A DNA stretch of 64,000 nt from Melioribacter sp. (GCA_003155655.1 PMDS01000037.1:107976-171975), one strand, 5' to 3'; positions 8,034 to 16,553 are shown, counted from the stretch's first letter. Translations and numbers: made by a program. Notes: generated by a model from the sequence alone, not told the origin.

Positions 8034-9487
8034 AAAACATGGGAACTAAAAATCAACTTGGCGACATGCCGAAAGAAGAATTCATTAAATATGGATACGA
8101 ATTGATTGACTGGGCTGCAAATTATTTGGAGCGGATTGACTCACTTCCGGTACTTCCAGATATCAATCCAGGGGATATAAAAGCAAAACTACCACAAAGA
8201 GCGCCTCAATCAAGTCAGTCAATGGATGACATCATTCCAGATATTGAAAAAATCATAACACCCGGTGTAACTCACTGGCAGCATCCAAATTTTATGGCAT
8301 ATTTTAGTTCGAGCGGCTGTGGTCCCGGAATTCTTGGAGAACTTGTTGCAGCGGCTTTCAATACAAATGGTATGGTCTGGAAATCAAACCCGGCTTCAAC
8401 AGAACTTGAAGAAACCGTACTTAATTGGTTCCGCGATATAATAGGTCTGCCTAAAGAATTTTTTGGAGTTGTATACGATTCTGCATCTATAAGCACCCTG
8501 CACGGTATAGCAGCAGCAAGAGAAAATGCAGGCTTGAATGTTAGAACCAAAGGATTATGCGGATTACCAAAATTACGTTTGTACTGCACAGAACATGCCC
8601 ACTCTTCTATTGATAAGGCATGTTTGACTCTCGGAATAGGAATGGAGGGAATAAAAAGAATAGCAAGTGATAAAAACTTTAGTATGATTCCATCCGAACT
8701 TGAAAAGGCAATTAAAGAGGATAGAGCAAAGGGCTATACCCCTTTTTGTGCTGTTGCTACGATTGGTACAACTTCATCTACGGCAGTAGATCCTGTAAAT
8801 GAAATTGCAGACATCTGCGAAAAAGAAAATATATGGCTCCATTTAGATAGCGCATATGCAGGCGTAACTGCGATGCTTCCGGAAATGAAAAAATATTTTA
8901 AAGGTTTGGAGGGAGTTGACTCTTTTGTTGTCAATCCGCATAAATGGCTTTTTGTTCCATTAGACTTTAGTATTCTTTATATACGCAAGCCGCAAATTTT
9001 GAAACAGGCTTTCAGCCTTGTTCCGGAATACTTAAAGACATCTGTAGATGATGTTGCAATAAATTATATGGATTACGGGGTTCAACTTGGAAGAAGATTC
9101 CGCGCAATAAAATTCTGGTTTGTCTTGCGCTACTTTGGTATTGAAGGACTTCAAGCACGTTTGAGAGAACACATACGCCTGGGACAACTATTTGCCAAAT
9201 GGATTGATGAACATCCGATGTTTGAACGGTTAGCCCCGGTACCGTTTAGCACAGTATGTTTTCGTGCTAAACCTTCCGGATGGAACGATGAAAAAAAACT
9301 CAATGAACTTAATGAACGGCTCCTTAATGAAGTCAATGCAACCGGCAAGGTTTTTATTGTACACACTAAATTGAACGGTGTGTTCACAATTAGAATGGTT
9401 ATCGCAGGTTTAAGGACTGATGAAAAACACGTTGAACTTGCATGGCAGATAATAAAAGACTCCTTGAACAAAATTTTAGTTGATTAA
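8030..9487 (+). CDS. PLP-dependent group II decarboxylase, aromatic-L-amino-acid decarboxylase type
   Basis: 485 residues of the AADC/TyDC/HDC fold-type I family. The PLP Lys is in VVNPHKW (Lys305). His191 in HAHSSIDKA is the residue that stacks on the pyridine ring, and Asp273 in HLDSAYAG pairs with the ring nitrogen. SNPASTELEE near residue 120 is also typical. The usual reaction is decarboxylation of an aromatic or related amino acid to the amine, or in some members an aldehyde synthase reaction. Substrate specificity cannot be read. The start overlaps the hydrolase stop; an alternative ATG three codons in is possible. Decarboxylase, hydrolase and RidA together suggest a small amine pathway, which is inference. 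Confidence 0.9.
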   Translation: MKNMGTKNQLGDMPKEEFIKYGYELIDWAANYLERIDSLPVLPDINPGDIKAKLPQRAPQSSQSMDDIIPDIEKIITPGVTHWQHPNFMAYFSSSGCGPGILGELVAAAFNTNGMVWKSNPASTELEETVLNWFRDIIGLPKEFFGVVYDSASISTLHGIAAARENAGLNVRTKGLCGLPKLRLYCTEHAHSSIDKACLTLGIGMEGIKRIASDKNFSMIPSELEKAIKEDRAKGYTPFCAVATIGTTSSTAVDPVNEIADICEKENIWLHLDSAYAGVTAMLPEMKKYFKGLEGVDSFVVNPHKWLFVPLDFSILYIRKPQILKQAFSLVPEYLKTSVDDVAINYMDYGVQLGRRFRAIKFWFVLRYFGIEGLQARLREHIRLGQLFAKWIDEHPMFERLAPVPFSTVCFRAKPSGWNDEKKLNELNERLLNEVNATGKVFIVHTKLNGVFTIRMVIAGLRTDEKHVELAWQIIKDSLNKILVD

Positions 9488-9536
9488 TTAATAGTTAAAC
9501 ACTTTCAAGTTTTATTTTTAACCTAAATATCGGGAT

Positions 9537-9896
9537 GATGCAAAAATAGAAAAACACCGGGTTTTTACAACAAGCGTTGCAAGTGTCTATCCGCATTATA
9601 TAGCCAAAGGTGAAAAAAAAGGACGCACAAAAGCAGAAGTTGATGAAATTATCTGCTGGCTAACCGGTTATAACCAGAAAGAGCTGGAAGCTCAACTCGA
9701 AAAAAAGACAGACTTTGAGACCTTCTTTGCAAAAGCCCCTCACCCAAATTCTTCACGATTTTTAATTAAGGGTGTAATTTGCGGAGTAAGAGTGGAGGAC
9801 ATTAAAGAGCCAACTATGCGCGAAATTCGTTTTTTAGATAAGCTGATCGATGAGTTAGCTAAAGGAAAGACAATGGAAAAGATTTTACGGAAATAA
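9537..9896 (+). pseudogene. DUF2200 family protein with disrupted start (frameshift or assembly error)
   Basis: The frame from about 9537 to the TAA at 9894-9896 encodes an almost complete DUF2200 protein ([76 protein letters not shown] at the end). No ATG, GTG or TTG precedes the conserved region in this frame. Two ATGs at 9535 and 9538 lie in the neighbouring frame and stop at once (ATG ATG CAA AAA TAG). One extra A in the run of five A's at 9542-9546 would join them to give MMQKIEKHRV, a normal DUF2200 start. So this is either a one-base deletion in a homopolymer or a sequencing error. The body shows no other damage. Function of the family is unknown. Confidence 0.75.
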
Positions 9897-9935
9897 CAAA
9901 TCTTTCGTGGCTATCAAATTGCCACCAAATCAAAA

Positions 9936-10052
9936 CTTCTTTCTCATACTCTTAATCATAACCTTACTCGTAATCTTAATCTTACTCTAATAACGAGAGT
10001 AAGATTAAGAATAAGAGCAAGAATAAGAGTAAGAGCAAGAAAAAAAGTAGTG
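9936..10052. repeat. Long imperfect hairpin built from CTTACT/CTTAAT-type hexamers, copy 1
   Basis: The left arm is a tandem of TCTTAATC/CTTACTC-like units and the right arm the complementary GAGTAAGATTAAG units, around a short loop near 9988-9993. The element starts 40 bases after the DUF2200 stop. It is followed by AAAAAAAGTAGTGTA, nearly the same as the end of copy 2. See copy 2 at 10190-10295. Together with the ~135-base spacer these fill the 414-base gap 9897-10310, in which I see no gene. Confidence 0.8.
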
Positions 10053-10189
10053 TAAGAATAGGTACAAAAGTTTTTTAGTCACGTCAGAGCTAACATCCTT
10101 GATGCTAAACTGGATCAATTTTATTTTCAGACCCTCCACTCACACAACCTCAAATAAGCGGTAAAATGTTTTCACATTAGACAAACTAA

Positions 10190-10295
10190 CTCTTCTTGCT
10201 CTTAATCATACTCTTACTCATAATCTTAATCCTAATCTTACTCTAAAAATAAGAGTAAGATTAAGATCATGATTAAGATTAAGACAAAAGAAGTG
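10190..10295. repeat. Long imperfect hairpin built from CTTACT/CTTAAT-type hexamers, copy 2
   Basis: Same architecture and units as the copy at 9936-10052: a left arm of CTTAATC/CTTACTC units, loop about AAAAATA near 10246, and a right arm AGAGTAAGATTAAG followed by further GATTAAG units, ending AAAAGAAGTGTA. It begins 15 bases past the cysK stop codon and so may form the 3' end of the cysE-cysK transcript. Confidence 0.8.
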
Positions 10296-10310
10296 TACTT
10301 ATAGCTATAA

Positions 10311-11222
10311 TTAAAATAATCCTTCAACCGAAAGGTATCTCTCGCCTGTATCATAATTAAAGGTAAGAATACTTTTTCCTGGTTCTATCTCACCTAATTT
10401 TTTTGAAACTGCAGCAAGAGCTGCCCCGGAAGAGATACCGATGAACAAGCCCTCCTCTTTTGCTGCACGCTGTGTAAAATCATATGACTCTTCTTTAGTT
10501 ACTGTAATTACTCCATCCAATAATGAGGTTTGCATAATTTTTGGAATAAATCCTGCACCTAAACCCTGCAAGGGATGTGGTCCGGGTTGACCGCCCGATA
10601 ATACCGCCGAAGCCGCAGGTTCAACAGCAAAAACTTTCGTAGCAGGAAATTTTTCTTTCAATACTTTTCCCACACCGGTTATATGCCCGCCTGTACCAAC
10701 TCCGGTAATTACATAATCAATTCCTTTTGGAAAGTCGTTTAAAATTTCCTGAGCAGTTGTTTTAATATGAATATCAACATTTGCCTGGTTTTCAAATTGC
10801 TGTGGAATCCAGGCATTTGTATTGTTTGATGCAATCTCATTTGCTTTTGCAATTGCGCCTTTCATTCCTTGTTCGCGCGGTGTTAATTCAAAAGTGGCTC
10901 CGTAAGCCGACATTAACTTTCTTCTTTCAATAGACATTGATTCCGGCATTACCAATAATAGTTTGTACCCTTTAACAGCTGCAACAATTGCCAACCCAAT
11001 TCCAGTGTTTCCCGATGTCGGCTCAACAATCAAACTGCCCGGCTTTAAAATTCCTTTTTTCTCGGCATCTTCTATCATTGCAAGACCAATTCTGTCTTTG
11101 ATGCTTCCGCCCGGATTTGCTTTTTCCAGTTTTATCCAGACCTCATGTTTATTTCCAAAAAGTTTATTGATTCTAACGTGAGGTGTGTTGCCGATTGTTT
11201 CTAATATATTTTGCGCTTTCAT
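10311..11222 (-). CDS. cysK: Cysteine synthase A (O-acetylserine sulfhydrylase)
   Basis: 303-residue PLP beta-family enzyme that makes L-cysteine from O-acetylserine and sulfide. The PLP Lys is Lys42 in [10 protein letters not shown]. The substrate loop is [11 protein letters not shown] (68-78) and the phosphate-binding loop [12 protein letters not shown] (about 175-186). The C-terminus YLSVEGLF is typical of CysK rather than CysM or cystathionine beta-synthase. It follows cysE by 12 bases with a good AAAGGAG site and shares its promoter. CysE and CysK usually assemble into the cysteine synthase complex; the CysE tail here ends DSIEFII, and a C-terminal Ile is the residue that inserts into CysK. 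Confidence 0.97.
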   Translation of the reverse strand: MKAQNILETIGNTPHVRINKLFGNKHEVWIKLEKANPGGSIKDRIGLAMIEDAEKKGILKPGSLIVEPTSGNTGIGLAIVAAVKGYKLLLVMPESMSIERRKLMSAYGATFELTPREQGMKGAIAKANEIASNNTNAWIPQQFENQANVDIHIKTTAQEILNDFPKGIDYVITGVGTGGHITGVGKVLKEKFPATKVFAVEPAASAVLSGGQPGPHPLQGLGAGFIPKIMQTSLLDGVITVTKEESYDFTQRAAKEEGLFIGISSGAALAAVSKKLGEIEPGKSILTFNYDTGERYLSVEGLF

Positions 11223-11234
11223 TTTTTTTCTCCT

Positions 11235-12098
11235 TTAAATTATAAATTCTATTGAGTCTTCAAATTCCTGGTTTGTTCTTATTCTAACTTCACTCTTGTG
11301 ATATACTATTGAGTTAGGCGGAATGCTTTGTGTAACCCACGAGTTACCGCCGATAATACTGTTATTGCCAATAACTGTGCTGCCGCCAAGAATTACAGCC
11401 TGTGAATAAATTATAACGTCATCCTCAATTGTTGGATGGCGCTTGATCTGGGCAAGTGATTTATCAACGCTAAGAGCTCCAAGTGTAACACCCTGGTATA
11501 TTTTTACATTTTTGCCAATAACGCTTGTCTCGCCAATTACAATACCTGTTCCATGATCAATAAAAAACGGAGAGCCGATTTGCGCCCCGGGATTTATATC
11601 CACGCCTGTTTTTTCATGGGCATATTCTGTTAAAATTCTTGGAATAATAGGCAGGTGAAGTTGATAAAGTTCATGGGCGATTCTGTAAATTAATATTGCA
11701 ATAAACCCGGGATAAGCAAGAATTACCTCGTCTATACTTTCCGCGGCAGGGTCTCCTTTGTAAATTGCCTCTGCATCCTCCCAAAGCATATCATGGATTT
11801 TGGGAAGGCTGCCGATAAATTCTTTTGCCGTATTTTCTTCATCGCCTGTAAAATTACCGTTAAGGTTTTTAATTAAAGTGATTAAATTCCTTTCAAGCAA
11901 TTGAAGCTTGGCAAGAATGTCTTCTTTTGAATAATATACTTTACTTGAAAAATGGGGAAAAAGAAAGTCAATTAGTTCGTTTAAGAATTCAATTGCCTCT
12001 GCTTTCAGCGAAGAAGTGCATGAATGTGTCTGTCTTTTACCTAATAAGGTTTCTGCAAATTCATTGAACATAGTACTATTATTAATTAATGCTTTCAT
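11235..12098 (-). CDS. cysE: Serine O-acetyltransferase
   Basis: 287 residues. Transfers acetyl from acetyl-CoA to serine, the committed and feedback-inhibited step of cysteine synthesis. An N-terminal helical domain is followed by a left-handed beta-helix of hexapeptide repeats (about 160-265: GAQIGSPFFIDHGTGIVIGE, then VIGKNVKIYQGVTLGALS). The catalytic His is in FFIDHGTG. The C-terminus is Ile, as needed to bind CysK. It resembles the longer EpsC/SRPG type. First gene of cysE-cysK. An ORF ending in six Cys codons lies 55 bases upstream (12154-12267), suggesting cysteine-dependent control. Confidence 0.95.
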   Translation of the reverse strand: MKALINNSTMFNEFAETLLGKRQTHSCTSSLKAEAIEFLNELIDFLFPHFSSKVYYSKEDILAKLQLLERNLITLIKNLNGNFTGDEENTAKEFIGSLPKIHDMLWEDAEAIYKGDPAAESIDEVILAYPGFIAILIYRIAHELYQLHLPIIPRILTEYAHEKTGVDINPGAQIGSPFFIDHGTGIVIGETSVIGKNVKIYQGVTLGALSVDKSLAQIKRHPTIEDDVIIYSQAVILGGSTVIGNNSIIGGNSWVTQSIPPNSIVYHKSEVRIRTNQEFEDSIEFII

Positions 12099-12153
12099 AG
12101 TTGTTTTTTATAATTGTTAAAAAAATAATCTAAGATGAAAAGCTAGCGGAATA

Positions 12154-12267
12154 TTAGCAGCAACAACAGCAGCAGGCGGTAAAACCTAAAGCAGGTAAAG
12201 AGATTTCCAAAGGTGCGGTCAGAGTCTCTTTAAACGTTTGTATCATATTTCTTTTTGTTTGCTTCAT
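12154..12267 (-). CDS. Putative cysteine-rich leader peptide (oligo-Cys) of cysE-cysK
   Basis: A 37-codon ORF on the minus strand, starting MKQTKRNMIQ and ending LGFTA followed by six consecutive Cys codons (TGC TGC TGT TGT TGC TGC, 12157-12174) and TAA. It lies between a plausible promoter (12300-12330) and cysE (ATG at 12098). The position, small size and a run of codons for the pathway's end product are the hallmarks of an amino-acid-responsive leader peptide. Ribosome stalling at the Cys run when Cys-tRNA is scarce would alter the downstream 55-base segment and raise cysE expression. I see no clear intrinsic terminator: only a weak GCTA/TAGC stem (12141-12157) and a T-rich run. No Shine-Dalgarno is visible. 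Alternatives are a small metal-binding peptide or chance. Confidence 0.6.
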   Translation of the reverse strand: MKQTKRNMIQTFKETLTAPLEISLPALGFTACCCCCC

Positions 12268-12299
12268 TTTTAAATAAAATGCTTTGTAAATCTGTATCC

Positions 12300-12330
12300 A
12301 TTATAACAAATATTTAAATAAAAAGTTCAA
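12300..12330 (-). promoter_or_regulatory. Candidate promoter of leader-cysE-cysK
   Basis: On the minus strand TTGAAC (12330-12325) and TATAAT (12305-12300) are separated by 19 bases. Transcription would begin near 12292, about 25 bases before the leader ORF. This is a sigma-70-like match by eye only. Confidence 0.4.
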
Positions 12331-12364
12331 CATATGCGTGAAAAAATTATATGTGGCATTTTTT

Positions 12365-13612
12365 TCAGATCTTATAGACAATTCCCACTGAAAATGAAAA
12401 ATTTGTATCGGTATAATCATCGTTTATTGTTTGCGGCACAACTAATACCTGGTGCCATTTCAAAATAGAATATTCAAATGCCAGATCCAATACGAGCTTT
12501 TTGATGTTGAGCGAAGTGCCAAGTGTTAAAATATGTTTTATGTTTCTATCTGTATTAACATAATTTGAAACTGTGTTTGACTGCCCGGTTGAATTACCTG
12601 AATAATATAATTGGGGCACATATTCATAACCGGCCCTAAATGGAATTTGGTAATCCCCATTAGTAGTATATTGAACTCCGGCTCTCAAAATATTGATATT
12701 ATTCCATACGGGTTTGCCGCCAAACTCATAAAGATTCAATTGAACATCAGAAGATTTATACTGGCGTGATTCATAATCCGCTTCAAAAAGCCAATTTGCC
12801 GATTCTTTATATGAAAACCCAGCTCCTATTACAAACGGCATATTCAAATCAGTACTTTCATAATTTGGGAAAAGATATTCATATAATCTGTTTGCGGAAA
12901 TTTGTTTTGCCGCATCAACATTCATTTTAAACGGAGATTCGACAGTTAATCCGGCTGTCCAACTTTCCTGCTTAAGTAATAAGCCCAGTTTTAAATTTAT
13001 GCCACTCAATTTGCTTGCCAGGTTAGCCCATTTATCAGCATCATTACCATGGTTATCTCCTACTACACTGCTGGTAATTGTTCCAAAATATTTGTAAACA
13101 TTAAGACCGGCTGAAAATGAATTAGAGAAGGAATAACAAATAGTTCCGGCCGCGGCATAAACACTACCGGAAGTTTCTTGTGTAAAAAGATCACTAAATG
13201 TAACTGCTCTTTTTTTGTTAATTAACTGGGGGTTTAATTTCTGAAAAACACCAACGCCAACAATTAAATTTCCTGTAACCGGGTAAGTGAGCGCTCCGTG
13301 TTCAAACGACCATTGAGTTTTATCCCATACAAAAGTTGTTCCTCCAACAGTGCTGCTGATTCTGTCTAAATCATAAGAATAAAATTTAACTTTTTGTGAA
13401 AACGAAATATTTATTGAACTTGGGTTTATCAATGTAGCTGGGTTTAAGTCAAATGAAGAAATACTTTGAGAGGCTGCAATTCCAGTTTCTCCCATAGAAT
13501 TATAACTGCCTGAATGATATCTGAACAGTAGATCGGAATTTTGCGCTTTATTAGAAAAGCCGGCAAATAGTATGATCAGAAAAAAATATATGGATGGAGT
13601 ATTTTTCTTCAT
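12365..13612 (-). CDS. Outer-membrane transport protein, OmpP1/FadL/TodX-like
   Basis: 415 residues. An N-terminal signal peptide (YFFLIILFAGFSNKAQ) is followed by a beta-barrel-like sequence of alternating hydrophobic and aromatic strands. The start of the mature protein (SYNSMGETGIAASQSISSFDLNPATL) is the FadL/OmpP1 plug region, where an NPA motif is characteristic. The family carries hydrophobic substrates such as fatty acids across the outer membrane. It ends VGIVYKI, weakly like a terminal barrel strand. The upstream neighbour csp is separated by a terminator, so it is probably transcribed alone. Substrate unknown. Confidence 0.78.
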   Translation of the reverse strand: MKKNTPSIYFFLIILFAGFSNKAQNSDLLFRYHSGSYNSMGETGIAASQSISSFDLNPATLINPSSINISFSQKVKFYSYDLDRISSTVGGTTFVWDKTQWSFEHGALTYPVTGNLIVGVGVFQKLNPQLINKKRAVTFSDLFTQETSGSVYAAAGTICYSFSNSFSAGLNVYKYFGTITSSVVGDNHGNDADKWANLASKLSGINLKLGLLLKQESWTAGLTVESPFKMNVDAAKQISANRLYEYLFPNYESTDLNMPFVIGAGFSYKESANWLFEADYESRQYKSSDVQLNLYEFGGKPVWNNINILRAGVQYTTNGDYQIPFRAGYEYVPQLYYSGNSTGQSNTVSNYVNTDRNIKHILTLGTSLNIKKLVLDLAFEYSILKWHQVLVVPQTINDDYTDTNFSFSVGIVYKI

Positions 13613-13705
13613 TTATTTCTAAAGATTATGAACCTGTTTTAAATATAGATATAACAACCATAAAGAAAAATTCATAAATAAAGTTCTATTGAGACATTTA
13701 AAATA

Positions 13706-13730
13706 AAAAGCCCCGCAGAGCGGGGTTTTG
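13706..13730 (-). terminator. Rho-independent terminator of the cold-shock gene
   Basis: CCCCGC (13711-13716), loop AGA, GCGGGG (13720-13725), flanked by A's on the left and TTTT on the right. Read on the minus strand it ends in CTTTTTATTTT, 22 bases after the csp stop. Confidence 0.85.
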
Positions 13731-13751
13731 GTTGCCAAAATAATAATTAAA

Positions 13752-13964
13752 TTATTTCACAACTTTCACTTCTTGAGCTTGAGGTCCCTTTGGTCCATCA
13801 CCAACAGTGAATTCAACTGGTTGACCTTTCTCAAGTGCACGGTATCCTTCCTGCTGGATAGAAGAAAAATGAACGAATACATCTCCGCCTTGAGCTCGCT
13901 CGATAAAACCGTAACCTTTTGTAGCATTAAACCACTTTACGGTTCCATTTTCACGTTCTGCCAT
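13752..13964 (-). CDS. csp: Cold-shock protein, CspA family
   Basis: 70-residue single OB-fold domain. RNP1 is KGYGFIE and RNP2 VFVHFSSI, the nucleic-acid-binding motifs. An RNA chaperone that melts secondary structure in mRNA, often induced by cold or growth transitions. AAGGAG lies 9 bases before the ATG. The 5' region of over 70 bases can fold, and a TATGTTTG element on the minus strand at 14052-14045 may be its promoter. It has its own terminator. Confidence 0.96.
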   Translation of the reverse strand: MAERENGTVKWFNATKGYGFIERAQGGDVFVHFSSIQQEGYRALEKGQPVEFTVGDGPKGPQAQEVKVVK

Positions 13965-14198
13965 TAAAACAACTCCTTAAGAATAATAAATGCATGACTC
14001 CTAACGCCTCTGCTGCAAAATTGGCCGCATTAGCTGAATGGTGTCAAACATACAAATAAATATTTTTAAAAGAAATAAATTTTTGAATGCTCTAGTTTAT
14101 CAAATTGTTAAATCAAACCAGTCTATAAATTTTTAAATCTGGGCATAAATCCCTAATGATTTATAAATCAAAAACTAGATTTACTACAAAATTGTACT

Positions 14199-14549
14199 TT
14201 ACAAACTTTTAGCCATTACAGCAATTTGGTTTGCCTGTCTTTGGTTATATTCAAATGCAATTTTTTTATAGTTGACCAGATCTATTATAGTACCAATCAT
14301 GCAGATTCCACAGGTAAATAGATATAGAATACCAAGACCAACCTGGTCGGTAATAAATCTTTGAATGCCTGAAATGCCCAAAAAGCCAACCAAAGTAACA
14401 AGCAAAATTGTCTGTGGGTCTTTTCTGCGTGTACGGTAAACATTTGCAAACTGCATGGCTTGTTTATCATCCATGTTTTTTAGCAGACCGGAAATGTACA
14501 TCTGCTCTTCACCCATAATTTCAGGCAATAACTCCAGAACATTTGCCAT
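14199..14549 (-). CDS. TM2 domain membrane protein
   Basis: 116 residues. An N-terminal soluble segment (about 1-45, helical and charged) is followed by two transmembrane helices of the TM2 domain (TILLVTLVGFLGISGIQRF and GILYLFTCGICMIGTIIDLV) joined by a short turn, then a charged tail. The function of TM2 proteins is unknown. It overlaps the upstream DUF2752 gene by 29 bases in another frame. DUF2752 and TM2 pairs recur in Bacteroidota, suggesting a shared membrane role. Confidence 0.85.
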   Translation of the reverse strand: MANVLELLPEIMGEEQMYISGLLKNMDDKQAMQFANVYRTRRKDPQTILLVTLVGFLGISGIQRFITDQVGLGILYLFTCGICMIGTIIDLVNYKKIAFEYNQRQANQIAVMAKSL

Positions 14550-14865
14550 ATAGAACCTCTTTTGTTTTGTGAAAGTTATGATTCATTTTTATCGAAAGTT
14601 TTATAACTCGAATTAATATTATAAAAAAGCCTGCAATCCCAAGCGGATGCGATCTAAAGGAATTGATAAAATCTCCATAATAGAAGAAAGAAATTGACCT
14701 TCCAAAACCGCAACCCGGGCAGAATGTAATTCCAAGATTGTGAAAAGGACACAGAGTGTAACTTTGAACTTGATAAGGATTAATAAAATACAAATAGATT
14801 AATCCAACTAGCCAAAGTACCGCTTCCCACTCTATAACTGAAAAAAACAACTTTAATCTGTTCAC
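14521..14865 (-). CDS. DUF2752 membrane protein
   Basis: 114 residues, with the family's core CPFHNLGITFCPGCGFGRSISFF (a CPGCG motif near residue 50) between transmembrane helices (about 10-28 and 70-92). The motif looks like a metal or redox site but the role is unknown. The 3' end runs 29 bases into the TM2 gene, so the two are translated from one transcript. Confidence 0.82.
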   Translation of the reverse strand: MNRLKLFFSVIEWEAVLWLVGLIYLYFINPYQVQSYTLCPFHNLGITFCPGCGFGRSISFFYYGDFINSFRSHPLGIAGFFIILIRVIKLSIKMNHNFHKTKEVLYGKCSGVIA

Positions 14866-14997
14866 ATTTCACACACTAAATTCTTGTTTGGATAATAACC
14901 TAAAATATGGATTGAATCAAGTTTCTTGTTATTAGTCGTTAGAACAAGCAGCCTTGTTCCCTCTATCTTATAAAACAAGAAGGAATTTTTACAGAAT

Positions 14998-15525
14998 TTA
15001 CTTTTTTAAGTAAATTTCCTTGATTGTTTTACTGGAAACTTTGTCGTAAACAACAATATCTAATTTGTTAACTGCACCAACTATTTCGATATTTTTTGAG
15101 TTAATTTCATCTGCAAGTTTTTTGCATTTTACTGCATCCAGGTTATTTGCTATTGTCATGTGCGGAATAAACGGAATATCCAATCTAAGTTGAGGCTCAA
15201 GCAAATTTGTATAAAATGCATCATGGAGCTTTACAAAAATCCTATGCCCTTCTTCAGGAATTAAAAGAACATCTGTATAATCACTAAATGAATCTTTGAC
15301 TATCTGTGCACACCGCAGCACGAAATAAAATTCATTAAATTTCTTTGATATCATTTCAACATGCTTAATGAAGTCCGCTTCACTTACATCAAATACAGGG
15401 AAGACTGATGTAAAATGAGGATTGAATAAGTTATAATAACGCCCGTCATGTTTTGCACGGAATGACTGGATCCATTCAAAATCTTTCTTTTCTATTTGAG
15501 GATATGCTAGTACCAGTAAAGACAT
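14998..15525 (-). CDS. 2'-5' RNA ligase-like 2H phosphoesterase
   Basis: 175 residues with two HxT/S motifs, HFTSVFP (about residue 37) and HMTIAN (about residue 122), the signature of the 2H superfamily (LigT/CPDase/AKAP7-NLS). Such enzymes open or form 2',5' or cyclic phosphodiesters. Substrate unknown. It is separated from the DinB gene upstream by two bases, so the two are in one operon. Confidence 0.8.
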   Translation of the reverse strand: MSLLVLAYPQIEKKDFEWIQSFRAKHDGRYYNLFNPHFTSVFPVFDVSEADFIKHVEMISKKFNEFYFVLRCAQIVKDSFSDYTDVLLIPEEGHRIFVKLHDAFYTNLLEPQLRLDIPFIPHMTIANNLDAVKCKKLADEINSKNIEIVGAVNKLDIVVYDKVSSKTIKEIYLKK

Positions 15526-15527
15526 AG

Positions 15528-16040
15528 TTATTGTAAGTATTTTTCCTTAATTACATTTAAATGATGAGTTACATGTCCTGCCATTATATATGCCAGCGCC
15601 CGGACAGTAACGGGATTATTATTGGCAATACCTTCTCTCTCTGTAGCTTCCTCAGAAAGTGAACTTAACATAAAAATATTTGAAGTCCGTACAGCACAAA
15701 ATTCATCAACTATATCTTTTAGTTTGATATCGTTGAAGTTGGAACTGCGGATATATTCATCCTGGTCAAAACCCGGTAGATTGTTCTGCCCTTTACGTGC
15801 AATCGATAATGCCCTGTAAGCCATTACTCTTTCCGTATCAATGATATGCCCAATTACTTCACGGATACTCCATTTTTCAGGCATGTAACGGAATAATGAT
15901 TTCTTGGGAGAAATTTCTTTGCAGAGTTTTTCAACATCCTTAATCTGCTTTTTTAAAATCTTTATAATATCACCCTCCGGTACTAAATCAATATACTTTC
16001 CATAATAGGGTTTATACTCTTCTTGACTTGGTCTTTTCAT
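15528..16040 (-). CDS. DinB family protein
   Basis: 170-residue four-helix-bundle DinB/YfiT-like protein. The typical WSIREVIGHIIDTERVMAYRAL (about 57-78) carries the first metal His, and the C-terminal GHVTHHLNVIKEKY the other two. Members bind a divalent metal, and some are bacillithiol- or mycothiol-dependent transferases. The role is not known here. It lies 14 bases after mgsA and 2 bases before the 2H phosphoesterase gene. An AAAGGAAA site precedes the ATG. Confidence 0.87.
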   Translation of the reverse strand: MKRPSQEEYKPYYGKYIDLVPEGDIIKILKKQIKDVEKLCKEISPKKSLFRYMPEKWSIREVIGHIIDTERVMAYRALSIARKGQNNLPGFDQDEYIRSSNFNDIKLKDIVDEFCAVRTSNIFMLSSLSEEATEREGIANNNPVTVRALAYIMAGHVTHHLNVIKEKYLQ

Positions 16041-16054
16041 TGAATTTTCCTTTC

Positions 16055-16513
16055 TTAAATTGTTCTGTTAAGATAATTATTGTAATCCAAAACTAAACGC
16101 GGATATTCTTCCTTCATTAAAGGAGAAGAAAAAATAAAATCCGCCGAGGCCCTGTTGCAGGCAATTGGAATATTCCAAACAACTGCGATTCTAAGCAAAG
16201 CTTTCACGTCTGGGTCGTGCGGCTGTGGTTCCAACGGATCCCAAAAAAAAATTAAAACATCAATTAAATGTTCTGAAATTTTAGCGCCAATTTGCAGGTC
16301 ACCGCCAAGCGGACCGCTCTGCAAACGTGATACTTTTAGACCTAATTCCTGCTCAATAAATTTTCCGGTAGTGCCTGTTGCATAAATTTCGTGGTTGCCC
16401 AGATTGCCCTTGTTATATTTAGCCCATTCAATAAGGTCATGTTTTTTATTATCGTGCGCTACAAGAGCAATTTTTTTCTTTTTTGGCATTTGAACTGTTA
16501 AAAATTCATACAT
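16055..16513 (-). CDS. mgsA: Methylglyoxal synthase
   Basis: Converts dihydroxyacetone phosphate to methylglyoxal and phosphate, a bypass of lower glycolysis used when phosphate is low. It has the highly conserved ATGTTG phosphate loop, [12 protein letters not shown] (with the catalytic Asp), and [20 protein letters not shown]. 152 residues from the first ATG; the second in-frame Met ([12 protein letters not shown] at 16489) would match the typical N-terminus and may be the real start. It leads the mgsA-dinB-2H phosphoesterase run. Confidence 0.95.
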   Translation of the reverse strand: MYEFLTVQMPKKKKIALVAHDNKKHDLIEWAKYNKGNLGNHEIYATGTTGKFIEQELGLKVSRLQSGPLGGDLQIGAKISEHLIDVLIFFWDPLEPQPHDPDVKALLRIAVVWNIPIACNRASADFIFSSPLMKEEYPRLVLDYNNYLNRTI

Positions 16514-16553
16514 ATAAATAGCCTTGTGTTATTCTAAAATCGATAAATCGAAT

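Noticed and set aside
12099..12153. Classical rho-independent attenuator between the Cys-run ORF and cysE
   Set aside because: Only a 4-bp GCTA/TAGC stem and a T-rich stretch are seen, so a transcription attenuator is not supported from sequence alone.
13728..13967. Plus-strand ORF opposite the cold-shock gene
   Set aside because: Complement of a well-recognised CspA gene; codon pattern follows the minus-strand gene.
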